Numbered from the stretch's first letter, positions 41,810-51,566 are shown. The stretch: DNA of 64,000 bases from Roseiarcus sp963833955 (GCA_963833955.1 CAWHZY010000007.1:1-64000), one strand, 5' to 3'. Notes: a model not told the origin generated them from the sequence alone. Numbers and translations are program-made.

Positions 41810-43597
41810 TCAAACTTCGTCGGCGGGGTCGACGCCGGAATCGGCGTAACCGACCTCATCGTCGACCTCGCCCGCCGCGGGGGACGGCGCGCCTCGGGAC
41901 GCCGGCACGTCGACGATGCGGGCCCCTTTGAATCGATCAAGAACCTTCTGCACCAGGGGATGCGACGCGGCATTGCTCGTTCGCTCGGCCTCGCGCGCCT
42001 GCGCCGTCTCCCGCAACGTCGGCGCGGTCGAACCCGGAACAAGCGCCACCATCCAGCGCTCGCCCGTCCATTCCTGCAGGCGTCGGCTTAGCGTCTGCGC
42101 CAGTCCGGACTCGGCGCCCTCGACGAGGGTGAAGGCGATGCTGCCCTGCTCGAAGCGGGCGAGCCGCACATCCCGCTCGAGCGACTGGACAAGCTGAATG
42201 TCGCGCTTGGAGCGCGCAAGCGCGACGACGTCGTCGAAACGGGCGAGCCGTGGCGCGCGGCGACGGAGGCGCGGGCGGAGGCGGCAGGCGGCGCGGACGC
42301 GACCGGAGCAGGCTCTGTGGCCGCGAGCCGCATCGAAGCGCGCGGCCCCCCGCCTGCCCGGACGGAAGCGGCGGCGCATGACGCGGGCCGTCGGTCGTTT
42401 GGCTCAGCTTGCGGATCGTCTCCTCGGGGGTCGGCAGATCGGAAGCATAGGCGAGGCGGATCAGCGCCATTTCGGCCGAGGCGAGCGGGCGGGGCGAATC
42501 TTTCACATCCTCGACGCCCTTGAGCAGGATTTGCCAGGCCCGCGCCAGAACGCCCACCGTCAGCTTGTCGGCGAATTCCCGGCCGCGCTCGCGCTCGACC
42601 TCGCTGACCGCGGGATCCTCGGTCGCGGCTGGGGCAATTTTGGCGCGCGTGACGAAATGGCAGAATTCGGCCAGATCGATCAGGATGTCGGCGGCGTCCG
42701 CGCCTGCCTGGTGGAGCGCGCGCACGATCTCGAGGGCCTCGGCGATCTGACCCCTCATGACGCGCTCGAACAGCGCGACGATCTCGCCCCTGTCCGAGAG
42801 GCCCAGCATGTTGCGAATTGCGAGCGCCGTGACGCCCCCGTCGCCGCCATGCGCGATGCCCTGGTCGAGCAGCGAAAGCGCGTCGCGCACCGAGCCTTCG
42901 GCGACGCGGGCGATCAGCGCCAGCGCCTCCGGCTCGGCGGCGACCCCTTCAGCGGCGCAGATCTTGCTCAAATGGCCGACCATCGGGGCCGCCTCGATGC
43001 GCCGCAAATCGAAGCGAATGCAGCGCGAGCGCACGGTGATCGGCACCTTGTCGATTTCCGTGGTCGCAAACAGAAACTTGACGTGCTCCGGCGGCTCTTC
43101 GAGCGTCTTCAAAAGACCGTTGAAGGCCTGCTTCGAGAGCATGTGCACTTCGTCGATGATGTAGACCTTGGTGCGCGCCGAAACCGGGCGATAGCGCGCG
43201 TTCTCGATGATCTCGCGCACGTCGTCGATGCCGGTGTGGGAGGCCGCGTCCATCTCGATCACATCGACATGGCGCGATTCCATGATCGCCTGGCAATGGA
43301 GGCCGAGCTCGGGCATGTCGACGCTCGGGCGCATCGATCTTGCCGGGCAGGGCATAATTGAAGGCACGCGCCAGAATGCGCGCCGTCGTCGTCTTGCCGA
43401 CGCCGCGCACGCCGGTGAGGATATAGGCTTGGTGAATGCGGCTCGCGGCGAAGGAATTGGCGAGCGTGCGCACCATCGGCTCCTGGCCGACGAGGTCCTC
43501 GAAGCGCATCGGCCGGTATTTTCGCGCCAGCACCCGATAGGGCGAGCGCCGTCGGCGCGGCTTGAGCTTCGGTGACAGGGAAGAGCGAATCGCTCAA
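41810..43597 (-). CDS. dnaX: DNA polymerase III subunit gamma/tau
   Basis: About 600 residues. N-terminus MSDSLFPVTEAQAAPTALAL then LARKYRPMRFEDLVGQEPMV, Walker A GVRGVGKTTTARIL, the alphaproteobacterial variant of the zinc site region (MPELGLHCQAIMESRH), the Walker B-like KVYIIDEVHMLS, sensor 1 FLFATTEIDKVPITVRSRC, and a Pro/Ala-rich tau tail ending DSGVDPADEV. Frame breaks near 43545, 43340, 42380, 42260 and 41860. Clamp-loader ATPase of the replisome. Confidence 0.94.
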
Positions 43598-43734
43598 CGA
43601 CGCCCTCTCTTGGCGAGAAAAGGTCCGTGGCGGAGCATCTTAAGCTTCGCTTCGCTCGATGGACCACCGCTCGGAGGCGAAGGCGAACTCAACCTCTAGG
43701 CTCGCCTGGTCGCCGACGGCCCAAGCGCGTCAGT

Positions 43735-43830
43735 GGGAGGTTGGACAAAGACCCGCCCTGGCTCGTTAGGGCTGCTTCCTTCCGGACCTGACCCGGTTGG
43801 CGAGCGGTACGTCCTTCGCCAACCTCCCGC
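43735..43830 (-). ncRNA. ffs: Signal recognition particle RNA (small bacterial type)
   Basis: About 96 nt. The minus strand has paired ends GGGAGGTTGG and CCAACCTCCC and the diagnostic internal loop GGTCAGGTCCGGAAGGAAGC. Located just upstream of dnaX, as in many alphaproteobacteria. Confidence 0.95.
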
Positions 43831-43899
43831 CGCCTATGTGGACCATGAGGCGGCAAGGCGCAAGGGGCGGTCGCACAGCGCCGCCTCGTCCGCGCCCGT

Positions 43900-44706
43900 T
43901 CACGCCGCCCTCTCCTGCTCCTCGACCATTTCGTGCGCGATACGCGCGGTGGCCTCGTCGGCGGGAAACAGCATCTCCAGCGCGAGTTCGGAGAGGGTCA
44001 CGTCGTTCGGCGTGCCGAAAACAGTGACCGTGCCGAGAAAGGACATCACGCCCAGGCGCGTCGCGATCCTGAGCGGCGTCGCCAGGCGCTCGGCCGCGCC
44101 GAAGCTCTCCGAGGGTTCGCTTTCGGGCGGCGCCGGATAGGCCGAGACCTCGGCGAGCAGGTCCTGCAGAACCGAATCGCCCCGCGCATCGATCTGCTGG
44201 CGAAGCACGCTCAGCATATGGGCGCGCCATGCCCCATAGTTCACGATCCTCGGCGCCATACCCGCCGGATGCAGGGTGAGCCGCACGGCGTTGACCGGCG
44301 GGCGCATGAGATCCGCCGAACAGCCCTCGTAAAGTTGGGGCAGCGCGGAATTGGACATGACGACATTCCAGTGCCGGTCGACCGCGAAGGCGGGATAAGG
44401 CCTGTGCGCCTGAAGAATGGCCTCGATCGCGGTTTTCGCCGCCGCGAGGCCAGCGATCGAGCGCTCCTGAAACGCCGGCGCGAAGCCCGCCGCCAGAAGA
44501 AGCGAATTCTGGTCCCGAAGCGGGATCTCGAGATATTCGGCGAGGCGGGCGATCATCTCGCGGCTCGGCTGCGCCTTGCCGGTCTCGAGACAGGAGAGGT
44601 GGCGGGTCGAGCTCTCGGCCGCATAGGCGAGATCGGCCTGCGTCATGCGGCGCCGCTCGCGCCAGCGGCGCAGGAGAACGCCGAACGGAAGCTGATGAGC
44701 GGTCAT
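43900..44706 (-). CDS. XRE-family regulator with MmyB-like ligand domain
   Basis: 268 residues from the ATG at 44706. Helix-turn-helix at residues about 6-60: LLRRWRERRRMTQADLAYAA, STRHLSCLETGKAQPSREMI, then the MmyB-type PAS-like domain (YPAFAVDRHWNVVMSNSALP, GDSVLQDLLAEVSAYPAPPE). It is divergent to the SnoaL/hydrolase pair at 44880 with about 170 bp between, so it probably controls that pair and itself. Confidence 0.85.
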   Translation of the reverse strand: MTAHQLPFGVLLRRWRERRRMTQADLAYAAESSTRHLSCLETGKAQPSREMIARLAEYLEIPLRDQNSLLLAAGFAPAFQERSIAGLAAAKTAIEAILQAHRPYPAFAVDRHWNVVMSNSALPQLYEGCSADLMRPPVNAVRLTLHPAGMAPRIVNYGAWRAHMLSVLRQQIDARGDSVLQDLLAEVSAYPAPPESEPSESFGAAERLATPLRIATRLGVMSFLGTVTVFGTPNDVTLSELALEMLFPADEATARIAHEMVEEQERAA

Positions 44707-44879
44707 GGCGGTCAAGCTTAGCGCCGGGCGGCGCACAAGGCCATGACCTCCAAGGTCAAACGCAGAGCGCCCGCGCGGTCGCTTTTTGACCTGGCAAGTC
44801 ATGGATTACGGACCCGGCCAGCGCGATCCTGAGGCCAACGAGAGGGCTCGCAGGCCCTCGATCTTCAACGTGGAGAGAC

Positions 44880-45239
44880 ATGATGCTCAACGCTCAGGCG
44901 CTCGCCGACCGCTACGTCGCCGCGTGGAATGAACCGGACGCCGCCAGGCGGTCCTCCGCCCTTGCCGCCCTCTGGTCGCCGGAGGCGGTCGGCCACAAAG
45001 GGCCACGTGGATACGCGGCGCTCACCAGGCTCACCCCCGCAAAGCCCGGAGGAAACTCGGGGCGGGAGGGCGTTCGCTATCGCGCCGCCCCGACCGCGCG
45101 TCTCCGCGGCGACGTCGTGACGTTCCGTTGGGAGATGCTGCTCGCCGACAGCGAGACGGTGCTGGCGGGCGGGCTCGAGTTCCTGATCGTCGACGACGAC
45201 GGGCGCATCCTGGCCGACCATCCGTTCGCTTTCGCTTGA
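44880..45239 (+). CDS. SnoaL/NTF2-like protein
   Basis: 119 residues (start at 44880 or the next ATG at 44883, RBS GAGAGAC). Starts MMLNAQALADRYVAAWNEPD, with RGYAALTRLTPAK missing part of a usual helix, and ends LEFLIVDDDGRILADHPFAF. NTF2-like fold used by polyketide cyclases and many small-molecule binding proteins; function unknown. Forms a likely operon with the hydrolase 40 bp downstream. Confidence 0.75.
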   Translation: MMLNAQALADRYVAAWNEPDAARRSSALAALWSPEAVGHKGPRGYAALTRLTPAKPGGNSGREGVRYRAAPTARLRGDVVTFRWEMLLADSETVLAGGLEFLIVDDDGRILADHPFAFA

Positions 45240-45279
45240 ATCCCTCGCCCCATCCACCCCCTCACGAAAGGACGAACCC

Positions 45280-46107
45280 ATGCCCTTCATCACGGCGAAA
45301 GACGGTGCTGAGCTCTATTGGCGCGAGTGGGGAGAGGGCGCGCCGATCCTGTTCCTGAGCAGCCTCGGCTGCGACAGCCGAATGTGGGACTACCAGATCG
45401 CCGCCTTCGCCGACGAAGGCTTCCGCTGTATCGGCTTCGACCGCCGCGGCCACGGCCGCTCCGATCAGCCGGCCCGCGGCTATGACTTCGACACCTTCGC
45501 CGACGACGTCGCCGCTCTCGTCGATAGCCTTGATCTGACCGACCTCAGCCTCATCGCCCATTCGATGGCCGGCGGCGAGGCGGTGCGCTATCTCACCCGG
45601 CATGGGAGCCAGCGCGTCGCGCGCCTTATCCTCCTCGCGCCGACGACGCCGATGCTGCTCGAGGCGCATGACAACCCGGACGGCTTGCCGATGGAAGCCT
45701 TCGAGGCGTTGTGGGCTCAGTGGCGTCGCGACTACCCGAAATGGGTCGCCGACAACCTCGCGCCGTTCTTCATCCCCGAAACGTCGCCCGCGATGATGCG
45801 CTGGGGCGCGACCCTGTTGCAAACCTCGCTTCCCGTCACCCTCGCCTGCTCCCGGGCGATGGTGGAAGCGGACTTCCGTGCCGAGATGAGACGCATCGAC
45901 GTGCCGACCCTCATCGTCCACGGCGACCGTGACCGGTCGATGCCGGTTGAAGTCACCGGCAAGCCTTCCGCCGACCTCATCCCCGGCTCGAGGCTCCTCG
46001 TCTATCCGGGCGCGCCGCACGGGCTCATGTTCACCCACATGGCAGAGCTCCACACCGAACTCCTGGCCTTCATGCGCGAGCGCGAAGCGCGCTCGGCCGC
46101 CGCTTAA
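45280..46107 (+). CDS. Alpha/beta hydrolase
   Basis: 275 residues, intact. Oxyanion region LSSLGCDSRMWDYQ, GFDRRGHGRSDQP, nucleophile elbow AHSMAGGEAVRYL (Ser about residue 98), acid HGDRDRSMPVEVTG and terminal His in YPGAPHGLMFTH. Related to the chloroperoxidase/esterase group; substrate unknown. Downstream hairpin at 46149-46190 likely terminates it. Confidence 0.9.
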   Translation: MPFITAKDGAELYWREWGEGAPILFLSSLGCDSRMWDYQIAAFADEGFRCIGFDRRGHGRSDQPARGYDFDTFADDVAALVDSLDLTDLSLIAHSMAGGEAVRYLTRHGSQRVARLILLAPTTPMLLEAHDNPDGLPMEAFEALWAQWRRDYPKWVADNLAPFFIPETSPAMMRWGATLLQTSLPVTLACSRAMVEADFRAEMRRIDVPTLIVHGDRDRSMPVEVTGKPSADLIPGSRLLVYPGAPHGLMFTHMAELHTELLAFMREREARSAAA

Positions 46108-46148
46108 GCCCGAGCGATTAAACGCCAATAGCCGCCAATAAACGCGCT

Positions 46149-46192
46149 TAAACGCTAGTAAAAATGCTAGCGTTTACTAGCGTTTATTTTTT
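46149..46192 (+). terminator. Perfect 14-bp hairpin with T-run
   Basis: Arms TAAACGCTAGTAAA (46149-46162) and TTTACTAGCGTTTA (46173-46186) are perfect inverted copies with a 10-base loop, followed by TTTTTT. Fits a terminator for the hydrolase gene, although the stem is AT-richer than usual for this genome. Confidence 0.55.
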
Positions 46193-46230
46193 CGAATCGG
46201 GACTTTTCAATGGGTTACGAGCGATTTGGA

Positions 46231-47959
46231 GGTAACCGGGGCAAATTTCCGGGCGGAGGGGAAGTCAAGGGCGGCAAAATGTGATTTAAGCTTTGGATGG
46301 CGCCGCCGAGCCGTGATTCGCTGGAACGCATGACGAGCCCTGAACTGATTGGGGTTGTGCGCGAGTTGATCGGCGAGGTGACGCGGCTTCGGGCGGAGAA
46401 CGAGAAGCTCGGCGGCGCGCTGGCGAAGCTGAAGATCGAGCATCAGGGGGCCAAGGACGAGCTTGCGCGATTGAAGCGTCTGCCGCCGCGTCCGCCGCAC
46501 AAGCCTTCCGGGATGGATAAGGGGACGAGCGCCACGGGGCCGACGGCTAGCGGCGAAAAGGGCGGGCGTTCGACGCGCCGGCGCGGCAGTCATCTTGACA
46601 AGCTCAAGATCGACGAGACGGTGGTGGTGAAGACTGAGGCGCCGGCGGGCTCGCGCCACAAGGGCTATGAGGACATCGTCGTTCAGGACTTGAGCCTTCG
46701 CCCGAAAGTGACGCGTTATCGGCGCGAGCGATGGCAGACGCCGGACGGCGAGACGATCCTCGCCGAACTCGATCCCGGGATCGTCGGCTGCTATGGCCCC
46801 AACTTGCATCGGTTGGTGCTGGCGCTTCATTTTGCCGGACAGATGACGTGCGAACGGATTGTCGCGCTGCTCAACGGCATGGGGGTGGTGATCTCGAAGC
46901 GGCAGGTCGTCCGCCTGCTGACGGCCAAGCTCGATATGTTCCGCGCCGAGGACGAGGCGGTGCTCGAGGCGGGCTTGAGCTGCGCCCCTTACATCACGGT
47001 CGACGATACGGGAGCGCGCCATGCCGGCAAGAACGGCTACACCACGCAGATCGGCTCGGCGAGTTTCGCCGCGTTTCGCACCGGGCCGACCAAATCGCGC
47101 CTCGCCTTTCTCTCGCGGCTTTGCGGCGGGGCGCCTTTCTATGTCGTCAACGAGGCGGCGATCGAATACATGAAAGGACGCAGCTTGTCGCAGATCGTCG
47201 TCGACAAGCTCGCCGGCCATGAGAGGCGCGTTTTCTCGTCTCCAAAGCAATGGGAGCGCCACTTGCGCGCGCTCGGCCTGACCGATTTGAAGGTCGCGCC
47301 CGATCCGGTCACAATCGCCAGCGAAGGGGCGCTGTGGGGCGCGATCCGCCATCAAGGCTTGCTCAAGGACGCCGTCGTCGTTTCCGACGACGCCGGCCAG
47401 TTCCATGTCGGCCGGCACGCGTTGTGCTGGGTGCATGCCGAGCGGCTCGTCCATAAACTGGTTCCCGCCAACGACAAGCAGCGCAACACCGTCGCCGTCG
47501 CCAAGCGGATGATCTGGTGGTTCTACGGCCGCTTGAAAGAATACAAGCTCGCCCCCAATCCGCAACGAGCCGCGCTCTTGCGCGCCCAGTTCGACCGCAT
47601 CTTCAGGCGCCGGACCGGCTATGCGACGCTCGACAGCCTGTTCAAGCGCCTCCATCGCAACAAGGACGACTTGCTGCGCGTCCTCGAGCGGCCGGACATT
47701 CCCCTCAACACCAACGCCTCAGAAAACGACATCCGCGCCTTCGTCACCAAGCGAAAAATCTCCGGCGGAACCGTCAGCGAAAAAGGCCGCGACGCCCGCG
47801 ACGTCATGCTCGGCCTCGCCAAGACATGCATGAAGCTCAAGCTGTCCTTCTATCATTACCTCGGCGCGCGCCTGGTAAGCGCCGCACACCCGATGCCGCC
47901 TTTGTCCAGCCTGGTTCGGTCGGCCTTAGCCTGACGCCCGGAAATTTGCCCCGGTTACC
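46231..47959 (+). mobile_element. IS66-family insertion sequence, single-transposase type
   Basis: About 1729 bp. Terminal inverted repeats of 25 bp, perfectly matched, at 46231-46255 and 47935-47959 (outer bases GGTAACCGGGGC). A 7-base TTTGGAG occurs at 46225-46231 and again at 47961-47967, as remains of a target duplication. It carries one transposase and no tnpA/tnpB accessory genes, as in the ISBst12 branch. Intact ends and ORF suggest recent activity. Confidence 0.9.
46297..47934 (+). CDS. IS66-family transposase (TnpC-like)
   Basis: 545 residues. N-terminal leucine-zipper-like coil (IGEVTRLRAENEKLGGALAK), basic linker, then the DDE domain: ITVDDTGARHAGKNGY, VVVSDDAGQFHVGRHALCWV and the Glu in PLNTNASENDIRAFVTKRKI. 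The terminal LGARLVSAAHPMPPLSSL is an IS66 C-terminal helix. Intact, no frame breaks, unlike many chromosomal genes around it. Probably translated without a partner. Confidence 0.93.
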   Translation: MAPPSRDSLERMTSPELIGVVRELIGEVTRLRAENEKLGGALAKLKIEHQGAKDELARLKRLPPRPPHKPSGMDKGTSATGPTASGEKGGRSTRRRGSHLDKLKIDETVVVKTEAPAGSRHKGYEDIVVQDLSLRPKVTRYRRERWQTPDGETILAELDPGIVGCYGPNLHRLVLALHFAGQMTCERIVALLNGMGVVISKRQVVRLLTAKLDMFRAEDEAVLEAGLSCAPYITVDDTGARHAGKNGYTTQIGSASFAAFRTGPTKSRLAFLSRLCGGAPFYVVNEAAIEYMKGRSLSQIVVDKLAGHERRVFSSPKQWERHLRALGLTDLKVAPDPVTIASEGALWGAIRHQGLLKDAVVVSDDAGQFHVGRHALCWVHAERLVHKLVPANDKQRNTVAVAKRMIWWFYGRLKEYKLAPNPQRAALLRAQFDRIFRRRTGYATLDSLFKRLHRNKDDLLRVLERPDIPLNTNASENDIRAFVTKRKISGGTVSEKGRDARDVMLGLAKTCMKLKLSFYHYLGARLVSAAHPMPPLSSLVRSALA

Positions 47960-48248
47960 GTTTGGAGTAAGGATTCTCGTCCCTTCCGGTTTTTGGCGCA
48001 GGGCCTCAAGTCCCGTACGATCGGATTCGTCTCGTCGACGCGGGCGCTCCGCGTCGATCCGGCGAATAGAAAATGCCTAACACAGATTTCGGCTTTTGGC
48101 AAGAATTTGCGCCCTTGCTGACAGCCCGGCGATGACGACCCCTCTCCTTCCAACGCCCCGCGCTCGTCACGGCCGACGATTTCCCGTTGCGCCCACGCTC
48201 CGAGGACTCCATCTGGAGCGCGTCAGCCTTAAACCAGCGAGCGCTCCC

Positions 48249-48668
48249 ATGACCACTGAACCCAGGCGGTACACCGGCGGCTGCCTCTGCGGGGTTTTGC
48301 GCTACGAGGCTTTCGGCGAGTCGATTGGCTCGGGCCATTGCTATTGCGCCGATTGCCGCAGGGCGTCAGGTTCGGGCTTCGTCCCCTTCATGGGCTTCAA
48401 GGCCGAGGACGTCCGCTTCACGGGCGAAGCCCGCGAGTTCCGCTCGAAAGCGGCGAACGGGGGCGACGCGGTCCGCAACCGCTGCGCCCAGTGCATGAGC
48501 CTCGTGTTCGGCGGCGAGATCGGCAAGTCCAGTTCGTACACGCTCTACGCCGGCTCGCTCGACGATCCCTCGGCCTTCCACCCGACCATCGCCATCTTCG
48601 CCGAGGGCCGCCCGGATTGGGCGATCATCCCGCCGGGTTTTAAGGTTTTCGACCGGATGCCTGGGTAA
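48249..48668 (+). CDS. GFA-family (CENP-V) zinc protein
   Basis: 139 residues. Zinc ligands in GGCLCGVLRYEA, GHCYCADCRRASGSGFVPF and RCAQCMSLVFGGE. The family includes the glutathione-dependent formaldehyde-activating enzyme but most members have unknown substrates. ATG at 48249 is chosen because homology begins there; the frame is open upstream. Confidence 0.85.
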   Translation: MTTEPRRYTGGCLCGVLRYEAFGESIGSGHCYCADCRRASGSGFVPFMGFKAEDVRFTGEAREFRSKAANGGDAVRNRCAQCMSLVFGGEIGKSSSYTLYAGSLDDPSAFHPTIAIFAEGRPDWAIIPPGFKVFDRMPG

Positions 48669-49256
48669 GGTTCGCTCATACGAGCCGTTCATCTTGTGGT
48701 AAGGGGTACGCTTTAGAAGACAAAGGGGACGCACGTGGCAGCGAAGGATCACACACAGCCTGCGAGCGAACTGAGCGTATAAATGCGGCTAATCGAAATC
48801 GCTTAGCGAAGCTAGTGGAGTAGAGATGAAGTAGCCTTCACGCTGCACGTAAATCTAGCGCGTTACTTCCGCGAACTCCCGACGAGCGATTGGCTTCGGT
48901 TTTGGGGTTAAGGAAAACGCGCAATGCCAGTTCTCTAACGCACGCGATGCTTCAGCAAGGAGGTACCGGAAGGGTACGATCTTGGGCAGTTTGCAACAGC
49001 ATTTAATGAAGGATTTGGCCAGCTTCAGAAAGCCAAAGAGGGTTTTCAAGCGTGCGGTCTTCTGCTGCCTGGTGGTCGGCAATTATCAACTGGGGCGAGA
49101 GCTTTCCGCAGGACATCGGCACTGACGGTCATATGGCGATGAGCACCAAATCGATGAGCACAAGTGAGGACGATAGGTTCGCTACAAGTTCACCTTCATA
49201 GACACGGGGCGAGAAAAGGAATTTGTTACACACTATCGCCCCCGCCACCACCACTG
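48669..49256. other. Lower-GC region without a recognised gene
   Basis: About 590 bp. A plus-strand frame around 48955-49140 reads EVPEGYDLGQFATAFNEGF and continues to GLLLPGGRQL, and a minus-strand frame of 75 codons overlaps it; neither is recognised. The base composition is close to that of the TIR gene that follows, so the region may be part of the same acquired segment. Confidence 0.35.
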
Positions 49257-49544
49257 TCATCTGAAGTGCTCAGCGTTTTTAGATATCTTGGCTTCAAGGA
49301 ATTTCACCAGTGCCCGGAATTCGATTTCGAAGCTTGTCACTATAGGACGCTCAAGCTTCTTGAGACCGACAACCGTTCGGAGGTAACGTCGAATTCGCGC
49401 ATCAATCTTTTGGCGCTCACGTTGCGCGCTTTTCGCCGCTGTCGAAGCGCTCTTAGCGGCCAATGCGGCCGCTGAGCGTGCAGGGCTCACGTTTCTGCCA
49501 TCGCTAAACCTGCGGAAAGGTTCAACAACGATATTGTTCAGCAA
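49257..49544 (-). CDS. Hypothetical helical protein divergent to the TIR gene
   Basis: 95 residues, Lys/Arg/Ala-rich and helical: SAAALAAKSASTAAKSAQRE, RQKIDARIRRYLRTVVGLKK. No family recognised, and a plus-strand frame overlaps it, so this may be spurious. Confidence 0.3.
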   Translation of the reverse strand: MLNNIVVEPFRRFSDGRNVSPARSAAALAAKSASTAAKSAQRERQKIDARIRRYLRTVVGLKKLERPIVTSFEIEFRALVKFLEAKISKNAEHFR

Positions 49545-49586
49545 ATCAGACTTCCTACGAACACGAAGTCGAAGCCGGCACCAGCG

Positions 49587-50014
49587 ATGGCCTTTGACGC
49601 CGCGTTGCCTTCGAACTTTGACGTCGCCATTTCGTTCGCAGGCACGGAGCGGGAGCTTGCTGAAAAACTTGCGGAAATTCTCCGAGAGGCGGGATCGCTG
49701 TATTCTACGACAACTTTTATCCCGAGCATCTTTGGGGAAAGAATGTTTACAGCCTTTCTAGACGAGATTTACAGGAAGAGAGCCAAATTCTGCGTCGTAC
49801 TTGTTTCGGCGGAATACAAGGATCGTAAGTGGACCAATCATGAGCTAAAAAGCGCTCAAGCGAAGGCTCTTGAACAGAAGGGCGAGAGTACATCCTGCCA
49901 GTACAGGTAGACGATACAGAATTGGATGGACTGCCGACAAATATCGGTTACGTTGGAATTTCGATGGGTATCGAGAAGATTGCGGAGCTACTGATCAAAA
50001 AGCTGCAAGGGTAA
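49587..50014 (+). CDS. TIR-domain protein, frameshifted
   Basis: About 142 residues of a stand-alone TIR domain. FDVAISFAGTERELAEKLAE (strand A with the NAD-binding loop), VFYDNFYPEHLWGKNVYS (read in a second frame), then FCVVLVSAEYKDRKWTNHEL with the catalytic-type W-x2-3-E, and ILPVQVDDTELDGLPTNIGY. It ends AELLIKKLQG at 50014. Breaks near 49692, 49755 and 49885 are compensating, so the gene is likely intact in the cell. GC is near 50 per cent, well below the surroundings. TIR domains of this kind act as NADases in anti-phage or abortive-infection systems; the role here is inferred. Confidence 0.78.
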
Positions 50015-50033
50015 TCTCTGTTTGGAGGAAGCT

Positions 50034-50408
50034 ATGGCGCTTTCTTTTCAGTTTGTCCGGGACTGCAAACCGGGCGACCTGCTTCGCGTGAAGATCGAAG
50101 ACGCCGCAGAGTTTGCGATAATGGGCGCACCAGAGGGGCAAGCTCTCTGTGCACTGATAGTGCTGAAAGACAATGAGCCGCCATTCGCAATCAACTTGCT
50201 GGAGTCAGGCAGCATAGACGGTGATTTTATAACCTACGCCGCACTTGTGTATGGCAAATGGGAATTTTTAGTGAACCATTCCGACCGATGCGAAATTGGC
50301 ACCGGTTCGCTCTTTACGAAGGTCGGAGCTCTCGTTCTTTCCGACGATGGCTCTACTTCGTTAGTCGTCGTGCAAAGACCGGCGGGACGCTTCGATATTT
50401 CGATTTGA
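50034..50408 (+). CDS. Hypothetical protein paired with the TIR gene
   Basis: 124 residues, ATG at 50034 with GGAGG 6 bases before it, 19 bp after the TIR stop. Sequence MALSFQFVRDCKPGDLLRVK, ALIVLKDNEPPFAINLLESG, GSLFTKVGALVLSDDGSTSL: beta-rich, soluble, no family recognised. Shares the lower GC of the TIR gene. Tight spacing suggests a two-gene unit, possibly effector plus sensor or regulator. Confidence 0.65.
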   Translation: MALSFQFVRDCKPGDLLRVKIEDAAEFAIMGAPEGQALCALIVLKDNEPPFAINLLESGSIDGDFITYAALVYGKWEFLVNHSDRCEIGTGSLFTKVGALVLSDDGSTSLVVVQRPAGRFDISI

Positions 50409-50822
50409 AGAGTTGGAAACTCGCGGAGAACGGGGCAGCCAGAGAGCGGCCTTCAAAACATGGTCCTTGTGGCATAGCGATTTCGCTCAGCCCGCTTCCT
50501 CCGAACGGCTTCTAGGGACAGCGTGGAATAGACCGGACGACGCGCCCCAACCGCGCCCCCAGCCCCGCCGGCGCCAGGCGTAACATCCTTCGCCCGGAAC
50601 GACGAGGAGCCAACTAGCGCCAAAAGCCAGTCAGTTGGACCGTCTGGATATGGCTCGCTTCAAAAACCAGGAATGCGCCCATCGGGAGCGCAACAGAGAT
50701 GTCTGCGAAGGCCGTCATTCGCAAATCGCCCCTTCCGCTCAGACCAGTAAGTCCATATGTGAAGTTCGTCTTCGTTTTCGAAGCAATGATGCAATTCGGC
50801 CAACCAAGGCAGGACGTTCCCA
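50409..50822. other. Intergenic region
   Basis: About 410 bp before the SDR gene. GC rises back toward the genome average. No gene recognised; the last 100 bp should hold the SDR promoter. Confidence 0.45.
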
Positions 50823-51566
50823 ATGGCAAAGCTCGACGGCAAAATCGCCCTGATCACCGGCGGCACCACCGGCATAGGCGCGGCGACGGCCAAACTGTTC
50901 CAGGCGGAAGGCGCGACCGTCATCGTCACGGGCTCAAGCGCCAAGACCGTGGAAACCGCCCGCAAGGACCTTCCGGGTATCGAAGTGATCGTGTCTGACC
51001 AGGCCAATACGGCAGCGAGCAAGGCCCTGGTGGATCAGGTGAAAGCCAAGCATGGCCGGATCGACGTTCTGTTCGTGAATGCCGGCATCGGAGCCTTCGG
51101 GCCCCTCGAAAGCGTGGATGAGGCGTTTTTCGACAGGCAGTTCAATATCAATGTGCGTGGCGCCTATTTCGTGATCAAGCACGCCGCGCCGGTGATTCCG
51201 GACGGTGGCGCGATCGTTCTGACCGCGTCTACCGCGGCCTCGTCGGGAATGGCCGGCGCCAGTGTCTATTCGGCCACCAAGGCCGCGCTCCGCTCGTTCG
51301 GCCGGACGCTCGCGGCGGAGCTGGCGCCTCGCAACATCCGGGTGAACACGGTGAGTCCCGGCCCGATCGAGACCCCGATCTTCGGAAAATCCGGTCTCAC
51401 GCAGGAGCAGATCCAGGGCTTCAAGGATCACATTACGTCGCAGGTCGCGCTGAAGCGCATCGGCACTTCCGAGGAGGTCGCAGCCGCGGTCCTCTTCCTG
51501 GCGGCGGACGCCACATTCGTGACCGGCGCCGAGCTGGTCGTGGGCGGCGGCATCAACGACGTCTGA
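50823..51566 (+). CDS. Short-chain dehydrogenase/reductase
   Basis: 247 residues, intact. Cofactor loop TGGTTGIGAATAKLF, VNAGIGAFGPL, catalytic Ser in LTASTAASSGMAG, VYSATKAALRSFGRTLAAEL with the YxxxK, and the C-terminal FVTGAELVVGGGINDV. Glucose/ribitol-type classical SDR; substrate unknown. Confidence 0.9.
   Translation: MAKLDGKIALITGGTTGIGAATAKLFQAEGATVIVTGSSAKTVETARKDLPGIEVIVSDQANTAASKALVDQVKAKHGRIDVLFVNAGIGAFGPLESVDEAFFDRQFNINVRGAYFVIKHAAPVIPDGGAIVLTASTAASSGMAGASVYSATKAALRSFGRTLAAELAPRNIRVNTVSPGPIETPIFGKSGLTQEQIQGFKDHITSQVALKRIGTSEEVAAAVLFLAADATFVTGAELVVGGGINDV

Noticed and set aside
42198..43361. Long plus-strand frame of 387 codons opposite dnaX
   Set aside because: Antisense shadow; dnaX on the minus strand has all expected motifs.
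49164..49475. Plus-strand frame of 103 codons before the TIR gene
   Set aside because: Overlaps an equally long minus-strand frame, has no RBS or recognisable features, and composition does not favour it.
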